A stretch of DNA of 64,000 bases from Megaleporinus macrocephalus (taxonomy: Eukaryota > Chordata > Actinopteri > Characiformes > Anostomidae): positions 41,218,128 to 41,282,127 of the forward strand of contig CM038717.1 in NCBI GenBank assembly GCA_021613375.1. Direction: 5' to 3'. This document shows, piece by piece, positions 15,201-23,887 of the stretch (positions within the stretch are counted from its first letter, which is position 1; the number at the start of each line of letters is the position of its first letter). The position numbers and the translations under genes were made by a program. The notes beneath the pieces were generated by a model that was not told the DNA's origin, made no database searches, and saw only the letters and a list, made by a program, of their open reading frames with translations.

Positions 15201-18200
15201 GGTATTAACTCCCCCCTGGGAAAAGCCTCGGTCTCAGTTAAAAAGAAAAAATATTTAAAATGAAGAAAATTAAAGATCTCCAAAATAGTATTTTTACATG
15301 GCAGCACAGAAGTGTTCTTTAGGTTCAGTGAAAGTTGTTGTAAAGAGTTATTCAGAGTGTTTCTATTGGTGCATTCATCAGGAGACTTTCACAGAGCAGC
15401 TGCCGAGTTCAAATAATATAGAAAACTAAAAATCAACAAAAATGGAGATGCAGTTTTCTTTGGATGGCGATGATACTTTGTCTATCTCTCACTTTTCTCT
15501 TCTTTCCCTCGTCTTTCGTAGTGAGACGGCTCAGAAGCGGTGTTCCTTCAGCTGGCCGTTTGAGCCCTACAGGGTGTTTGATGTCACCGATGGACAAGAG
15601 AGCAAAGAAAATGAGTAAGTTGGGGGGAGAGGAGAGTCGGGTGGTGTAGTCAGTCTTTTGTCGATCAGTGAAGAGAGTCTGGAAGAGCAGTGTCTGCAGA
15701 AATTTTTATTCATTGAGCTCACCTCAGCCCAACACCACTTCCTGCCCAAGACCTTTCATACACAGTCATGAAAACAGAGTTGGTGTTGTAAACTGGGGGT
15801 CCTGTTCTCGTCCTCAAGTGTCATTATGCACAGTAGAGTCACGTTATGACCACTTGGTGGTGTCAGCGTTCTGGTCTGGGGAGTGTTTTGGTGTCATTCT
15901 CTGGACCCTCTCATCCATGTGGAAGACACTCTCAACCGTTCTGGGTCTGAATCCATCCTTGCAGGTCACGTACATCTTCCTGCAAGACACTGAGACACGT
16001 CAAATGAGTAGAAATGTCCCACATTGGTTGGAAGAGCTGACCAAGACCTCTAAGTACTCCGCTGGACCCCTAATTCCCCAGACTTGAACCCAGTTGAGCA
16101 TCTGTGGGACCACCTAGATGGTGTTGTTGGCTCTATGGATCCTCCTCCATGCTCCCTCCAGCAGCTGTGGGATGCACTGCAGTCAGCATGATACCTCCAG
16201 ATACCTGTGACCACCTACCAGGACCTTACTGAGTCTCCCAGTCCATCTAGCTGCTGTCCCTGCTGCACACGGTGGTCACTCTGAATGTTGGCTGGTGGTC
16301 ATAACTATGTGACTCGACTGTGTAGTTCTGCCATGAATACAGGAGGTGTGCTTAACAGGGCCTTTACATTATGGAGGTTCCTGGACGTGTCTGAGGCTAT
16401 GTGAGCATCGTGTTGGCTGCTTGTGTGGATAATGTAAATAATTTGGTTTTAGTTTTCATAGTTTTTGTAAGAGTATTCTTCAGCCGTGATTCATTCTTGT
16501 TTATTTTTATTCATGCACATGTGATTATTGACATGCTGGGTAATGAGCTTGGGTAGAAGGTGCTCTTAGAAAGTGGTTTCAGGCTATAATACATGACCAA
16601 AATCAGGTACTGCAGTGTTTTGACCAAGAAAATCTGATTTAATGTTTAAAGAATCTAAAGGCAGATATATGGATTTTTATTTAAGGCCTAAAACTTTAAG
16701 AACCCATGTGTGCAGAAATGCAATTGACTACTTTTAAAATAATCACTAGTTACTCAGTAAATGGTATTTATTGAATAAATTATGAGACGTTTGTCATTGC
16801 TGAATCATTTGTTTTAATTATTCGATAATAATGCAAGTTTGCTACACAGTTTAAAAAATAATTAATAGTTAATGACTAAATCATAGTACATGGCGTAACT
16901 GAATACCCCAGCAAGTAACCGGTGAGGGGGTCTGTCCTTTAGGCTATGTCCTGTATCTCGAAAGCTGCCATATTGGAGAAAGGTGGTCATGTAGCATATC
17001 AAAGAACAAAGAATATCTCTTGTGGTTGTGCTGATCTGAAGAACGCAGTTCAGCACACTGGACATGGTGTTCAATGTGGTTGTTGCTGCAACTTTCTGTG
17101 TTGACAACGTTTGAACCACAAGAGATATTGCGAATCTGATTGCATCAATCAATTTCTGAGACAGTTCTGGTCTTCTTTGATCTGCTAGACGACCACCTTC
17201 CTATTGGGAAAAACTTGACCTTGATCCAATATGGTGGCGGCCGTGTTTGGGACATAGTCTAAACGATAGACTCCCCTCACCCGTTACTTGCTGGGGTATT
17301 CAGATACATCATTTACCCTTTCGAAGCCTCCTGAGACTTTTGACTCACCCTGTATATACTGAATAATTAATAGGCATCATTAAATAATTTTCAGTTGATA
17401 TCAAATCATTTATAGATACAGAAATCTTGTTAACCTAGTAACAGTTTGAACAGTTTTCCTACAGACAAGTACAATTATATTATATATATATATATTATTT
17501 TTGTTAAATGAAAAAAAAAATAAATAAATAAATAAATATATATATATAAAACATGTTCTTGTTTCTCTGCTGCTCTCAGTTCGTTCAGTAACCAGAAGGA
17601 GGTGAACCTGGTGCTGACTCTTCTGAAACTGATTGGTGAGAAGCAGGCGGGCCGCGTGGGCGTCATCACACCTTATAACGCCCAGAAACAGCGCATCCTG
17701 GAGGCCGTCACCAAGGAGTCGAGCAAAGACAACAAAATCCCCCTGTAAGCCTCAGTGAGGGTTGGGGTCCTGTTTTAATAGTGACAGGATCCATTGAGGT
17801 TTGATTGAAACGACCCAGTTACTGAAGTTGAGCTGCTGCGTGAAATGTAAATTAAAACAGAGCGCAGTGATGCCCCAATCACTTACACCTTACATCTAAA
17901 TAACAATAATACAGAGACTGATACCAGCAACACAGCTATTTAAAAAAATAATGCTTTCAATGTGTTCAGTGGGTGACCAGTGGTCTGGACTGCAGGCAGG
18001 TCAGTTTAGCCCCCGGAGCTGCAGCTGTGTTACGTACAGAATGTCCACTGGATGCAGCACTTGTTGCTCCAAAACCCACATACCGTCCAGCATTAACAAA
18101 GCTTCGTAGATGTGCAGGTCACCCAGACCATGTGCCCTAATGACCTCTGGAATGGGTGACAATCATTAGTAACCTGTTGGTAATTAACCTAATTATTTTT

Positions 18201-18607
18201 TGTTTTTGTATCAAATGGCTATATTTTTAGAAAGCAACATAATAAATAATTAATTTCGACATTTAACATTATTACAGAAAATAGTACAAAAACAATTGAT
18301 TTATGCATCAATGATTTTATTTATTTATTTATTTATTTATTTAATTATTTACATTTAGCGCAGCATCCCAACTTAAATTCAGAACAGGTTTGTAATAAAA
18401 CCAGAGGAGTTCAGAGATCTACTGAATACATGTGATGATACTGAATTACAAGTAATGTGTAATGATACTGATTGATTTTTATTTTTTGTGTGTGTGTCTG
18501 TGTTTGTCAGGGTGGACGTGGACACAGTAGATGGGTTCCAGGGTCGAGAGATGGACTGTGTGATTGTGTCCTGCGTCCGAGCCTGCAGTGAAACGGGCAA
18601 TATTGGG

Positions 18608-18656
<49 letters not shown>

Positions 18657-21600
18657 GATGCTTTCACTTTTAGTCTGTTATCAAATGTACAGAATTAGTT
18701 GTTGTTCTAAATGTAGTGAATCACTAAAGACTTGTCTGATATCTAAAATTTGGTTCTTTTATATGATCAATAATTTATTAGCACATTTAGAAAATAGAAA
18801 CTACAATCACACAGTAGATACAGTACAGAGCAGATATGGAGCCAAGTCACCAAGTAACAAGTAAGTCTCAAGTCCTGAGTCAAGTCAAGTCACGAGTCTC
18901 GAATCAAGTCCCAAGTCTTAAACTTCAAGTCCTAGTCAAGTCACCAGCTGTAACGTCATTTCAGTATTTAACACAGCTGATGCAGTTGATAAGTAGAACA
19001 TTAAACTAACATTAATATAACATTAACGTTTTTAAAGTTTGTACTATAACAAAAATAACTTTCATATGAAATTAGATCATTTCAAGCAGCTCTAATCACC
19101 AATCACCTCATTACCAGTCCATTACCAGTCTAATCTCCTCATTACCAGTCCATTACCAGTCTAATCTCCTCATTACCGGTCTAATCTCCTCATTACCGGT
19201 CTAATCACCTCATTACCAGTCTAATCTCCTCATTACCAGTCCATTACCAGTCTAATCTCCTCATTACTGGTCTAATCACCTCATTACCGGTCTAATCACC
19301 TCATTACCAGTCCATTACCAGTCTAATCTCCTCATTACCAGTCTAATCACCTCATTACCAGTCCATTACCAGTTAAAATATGTGTTGAATCAGAAAAACA
19401 CTAAATTGTAGGCAGTGGGTCTGGAAGGCCGAGGCTGAGAAACACTGCACTGTGTGAAGTATATAGTACTCATTACACCTACAGGAATTTAATAATCACA
19501 TTCTAAACCATAACCATTAATATCTGGACGGGTCTTTCAGGTCTAACAGCATGTGTGACTCTGCAGTAGCTCTGCATGGACTGATCAGTGTTTGTACTGT
19601 TCTGCTCTACTGGATCACTTCCTGTCTGAGACGCTGAGCTTCCTAAACTTCCTAACGTCTCTGCACAAATTCAACACTGGCGCACCCCAAAGCTTCCTGT
19701 GATTGGCTGCAGAACTTCACTTGTTGCTAGGTTACGGATAAACTGAGCGGCGCAGCTCAGCTGCCTAGCGTTACAGCACCATTTAATACAGAATGATCAG
19801 TTATTTCAAGTTTTTCTTATTTATTATGGTAAAATAGGGTGACGGGTCTTTTCAAGTCTTAAAGCTCAGGTCTGATTCCAAGTCAGTGAAGGTAAAGTCT
19901 AAGTCAAGTCATCAGTTTAGTGACTCTGGGATTAATGAAGTATCAGTAAAAAAAGTAATAAGCTTTGATTGTTTGTTAGCTACATTAGCATCGTAGCTCC
20001 AGTCCTGAAGCGTTTCACTCTCACTGTAGCGTCTCTCTCTCTCACTGTAGCGTCTCTCTCTCTCACTGTAGTGTCTCTCTCTTTCACTATAGCGTCTCTC
20101 TCTCTCACTGTAGCGTCTCTCTCTCACTGTAGCGTCTCTCTCTCTCACTGTAGCGTCTCACTCTCTCACTGTAGCGTCTCACTCTCTCACTGTAGCGTCT
20201 CTCTCTCTCACTGTAGCGTCTCTCTCTCTCACTGTAGCGTCTCTCTCTCTCTCACTGTAGCGTCTCTCTCTCTCTCACTGTAGCGTCTCTCTCTCTCTCA
20301 CTGTAGCGTCTCTATCTCTCACTGTAGCGTCTCTATCTCTCACTGTAGCGTCTCACTCTCTCACTGTAGCGTCTCACTCTCTCACTGTAGCGTCTCTCTC
20401 TCTCACTGTAGCGTCTCTCTCTCTCACTGTAGCGTCTCGCTCTCTCACTGTAGCGTCTCGCTCTCTCACTGTAGCGTCTCGCTCTCTCACTGTAGCGTCT
20501 CTCTCTCACTGTAGCGTCTCTATCTCACTGTAGCGTCTCTCTCTCTCACTGTAGCGTCTCTATCTCTCACTGTAGCGTCTCTCTCTCTCACTGTAGCGTC
20601 TCTCTCTCTCACTGTAGCGTCTCTCTCTCTCACTGTAGCGTCTCTATCTCTCACTGTAGCGTCTCTCTCTCTCACTGTAGCCTCTCTCTCTCTCACTGTA
20701 GCCTCTCTCTCTCTCACTGTAGCCTCTCTCTCTTTCACTGTAGCCTCTCTCTCTTTCACTATAGCGTCTCTCTCTTTCACTATAGCGTCTCTCTCTTTCA
20801 CTATAGCGTCCCTCTCTTTCACTATAGCGTCTCTCTCTCTCACTGTAGCGTTTCACTCTCTCACTGTAGCGTTTCACTCTCTCACTGTAGCGTTTCACTC
20901 TCTCACTGTAGCGTCTCTCTCTCTCACTGTAGCCTCTCTCTCTCTCACTGTAGCGTTTCTCTCTCTCACTGTAGCGTGTCTCTCTCTCACTGTAGCGTGT
21001 CTCTCTCTCACTGTAGCGTGTCTCTATCACTGTAGCGTGTCTCTCTCTCTCTCTCTCACTGTAGCGTGTCACTCTCTTTCACTGTAGCGTCTCTCTCGCA
21101 CTGTAGCGTCTCTTTCTTTCACTGTAGCGTCTCGCTCTCTCACTGTAGCGTCTCTCACTGTAGCGTCTCTCTCTCTCTCACTGTAGCGTCTCTCTCTCTC
21201 TCACTGTAGCGTCTCTCTCACTGTAGCGTCTCTCTCTCTCACTGTAGCGTCTCTCTCTCTCACTGTAGCGTCTCTCTCTCGCACTGTAGCGTCTCTCTCT
21301 CGCACTGTAGCGTCTCGCTCTCTCTCACTGTAGCGTCTCGCTCTCTCTCACTGTAGCGTCTCGCTCTCTCTCACTGTAGCGTCTCGCTCTCTCTCACTGT
21401 AGCGTCTCGCTCTCTCTCACTGTAGCGTCTCGCTCTCACTGTAGCGTTTCTCTCTTTCACTGTAGTGTCTCACTCTCTCACTGTAGCGTTTCTCTCTTTG
21501 ACTGTAGCGTCTCTCTCTCACTGTAGCGTCTCTCTCTCACTGTAGCGTCTCTCTCTCACTGTAGCGTCTCTCTCTCACTGTAGCGTTTCTCTCTTTGACT

Positions 21601-22810
21601 GTAGCGTTTCTCTCTTTCACTGTAGTGTCTCTCTCTCGCACTGTAGCGTCTCTTTCTCTCACTGTAGCGTTTCTCTCTTTGACTGTAGCGTCTCTCTCTC
21701 ACTGTAGCGTTTCTCTCTTTGACTGTAGCGTCTCACTCTCACTGTAGCGTTTCTCTCTTTCACTGTAGTGTCTCACTCTCTCACTGTAGCGTTTCTCTTT
21801 GACTGTAGCGTCTCTTTGACTGTAGCGTCTCACTCTCACTGTAGTGTTTCTCTCTTTGACTGTAGCGTCTCTTTGACTGTAGCGTCTCACTCTCACTGTA
21901 GTGTTTCTCTCTTTGACTGTAGCGTCTCTCTCTTTGACTGTAGCGTCTCTCTCTCTCTCACTGTAGCGTCTCTCTCACTGTAGCGTCTCTCTCTCACTGT
22001 AGCGTTTCTCTCTTTGACTGTAGCGTCTCACTCTCACTGTAGTGTCTCTCTCTTTCACTGTAGTGTCTCTCTCTCTCACTGTAGCGTTTCTTTCTTTGAC
22101 TGTAGCGTCTCTTTGACTGTAGCGTCTCACTCTCACTGTAGTGTTTCTCTCTTTGACTGTAGCGTCTCTCTCTCTCACTGTAGCGTCTCTCTCTCTCACT
22201 GTAGCGTCTCTCTCTCTCTCACTGTAGCGTCTCTCTCTCTCACTGTAGCGTCTCTCTCTCTCACTGTAGCGTCTCTCTCACTGTAGCGTCTCTCTCTCAC
22301 TGTAGCGTCTCTCTCACTGTAGCGTTTCTCTCTTTGACTGTAGCGTCTCTTTGACTGTAGCGTCTCACTCTCACTGTAGTGTTTCTCTCTTTGACTGTAG
22401 CGTCTCTCTCTCTCACTGTAGCGTCTCTCTCTCTCACTGTAGCGTCTCTCTCTCACTGTAGCGTCTCTCTCTCACTGTAGCGTCTCTCTCTCACTGTAGC
22501 GTCTCTCTCTCACTGTAGCGTCTCTCTCTCACTGTAGCGTCTCTCTCTCACTGTAGCGTCTCTCTCTTTGACTGTAGCGTCTCTCTCTTTCACTGTAGTG
22601 TCTCACTCTCTCACTGTAGCGTTTGACTCTCACTGTAGTGTTTCTCTCTTTGACTGTAGTGTCTCACTCTTTCACTGTAGCGTCTCACTCTCTCACTGTA
22701 GCGTTTCTCTCTCTCACTGTAGGTTTGTTGGAAATCGTCAGAGGATGAACGTAACGATCACCAGAGCCAAATACAGTCTGTTCATACTGGGACATCTCCG
22801 CACTCTGAGG

Positions 22811-22845
<35 letters not shown>

Positions 22846-23279
22846 ACACACCCACACACTCTCATATTCACACTCATATTACAGCAGCACTTGTTACAGA
22901 CTGTTGCCAACAGTACCCTTTTTTTATAAAAGAGCAGCTACTATTAGGGAGGTGGGTCATTCTCAGAATTCTAAAGAACACCTTTTATTTACTCAGTAAA
23001 CATTTTATTATTAAATATTAATCAGTATTAATATTTAATAAACTGGACGCTCCAGATATTGTAAGAATGTATTCAGTTCATACAATGTCTGGAGCGTCCA
23101 GGAAAAATCTGGAACCTAACTTTGTTCTTCAAACTCGAGCTCAAGATCTGATCTACTTCTCTCACAATAACCTATTCATGGTACTTTGTATTGTATGTCT
23201 GATTATTTACATCTGATCTAATCAGATCTGCTGTTCTTACTGGTCAACATACACTAATTTTAAAGACGTTAACACTGTA

Positions 23280-23318
<39 letters not shown>

Positions 23319-23852
23319 GGAGCACACTGACTGGGGTGCTCTGATAAAGGACGCGGCGAGTAGAGGTGCTATAATAAAAACTCAGGAGCGTGATTTCCGT
23401 GAGGCCATTACTAAAGTGCTAAAGCCCGACAAGCTCTCCCGCAGCCTCTCTCACCCCCCCCCAGCCCGACGACACAGCAACCCCACCTTACCACCACAGC
23501 CCACTTACGTTCCTATGGAAACAGCCACCGCCCCGGTCACCCACCGTCCCACCAGCTCTACCGGGAACCACTCCCCCACAGTTTCCTCCACGACCAGCAG
23601 CCTGCCGGCCAGGCCTGACTGGCCCAGAGACCCCAGACTGTCCGCTAGGCCTGTGGACCCCCGCTTACAGGAGCCGGTCCGAGAGCACCGACAGGACAGA
23701 GAGAGGCGGAGCTCCGCCGACACGCGGCAGCAGCCAGCCGCAGCACGCGTACACAGAGACTCCCAACGGCGTGCGTCGGAATCCCATTCCCGCCCCAGTT
23801 CCTCTCACTCCTCCCGGTCACCTTCTAGACGAGACCACAAGCATACCTGGTC

Positions 23853-23887
<35 letters not shown>

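Noticed and set aside
19912..22999. Long RYSERER / SLSHCSV frames on both strands
   Set aside because: Products of the about 21-bp splice-acceptor-like array. Considered only as possible in-frame extensions of exon n, not as genes.
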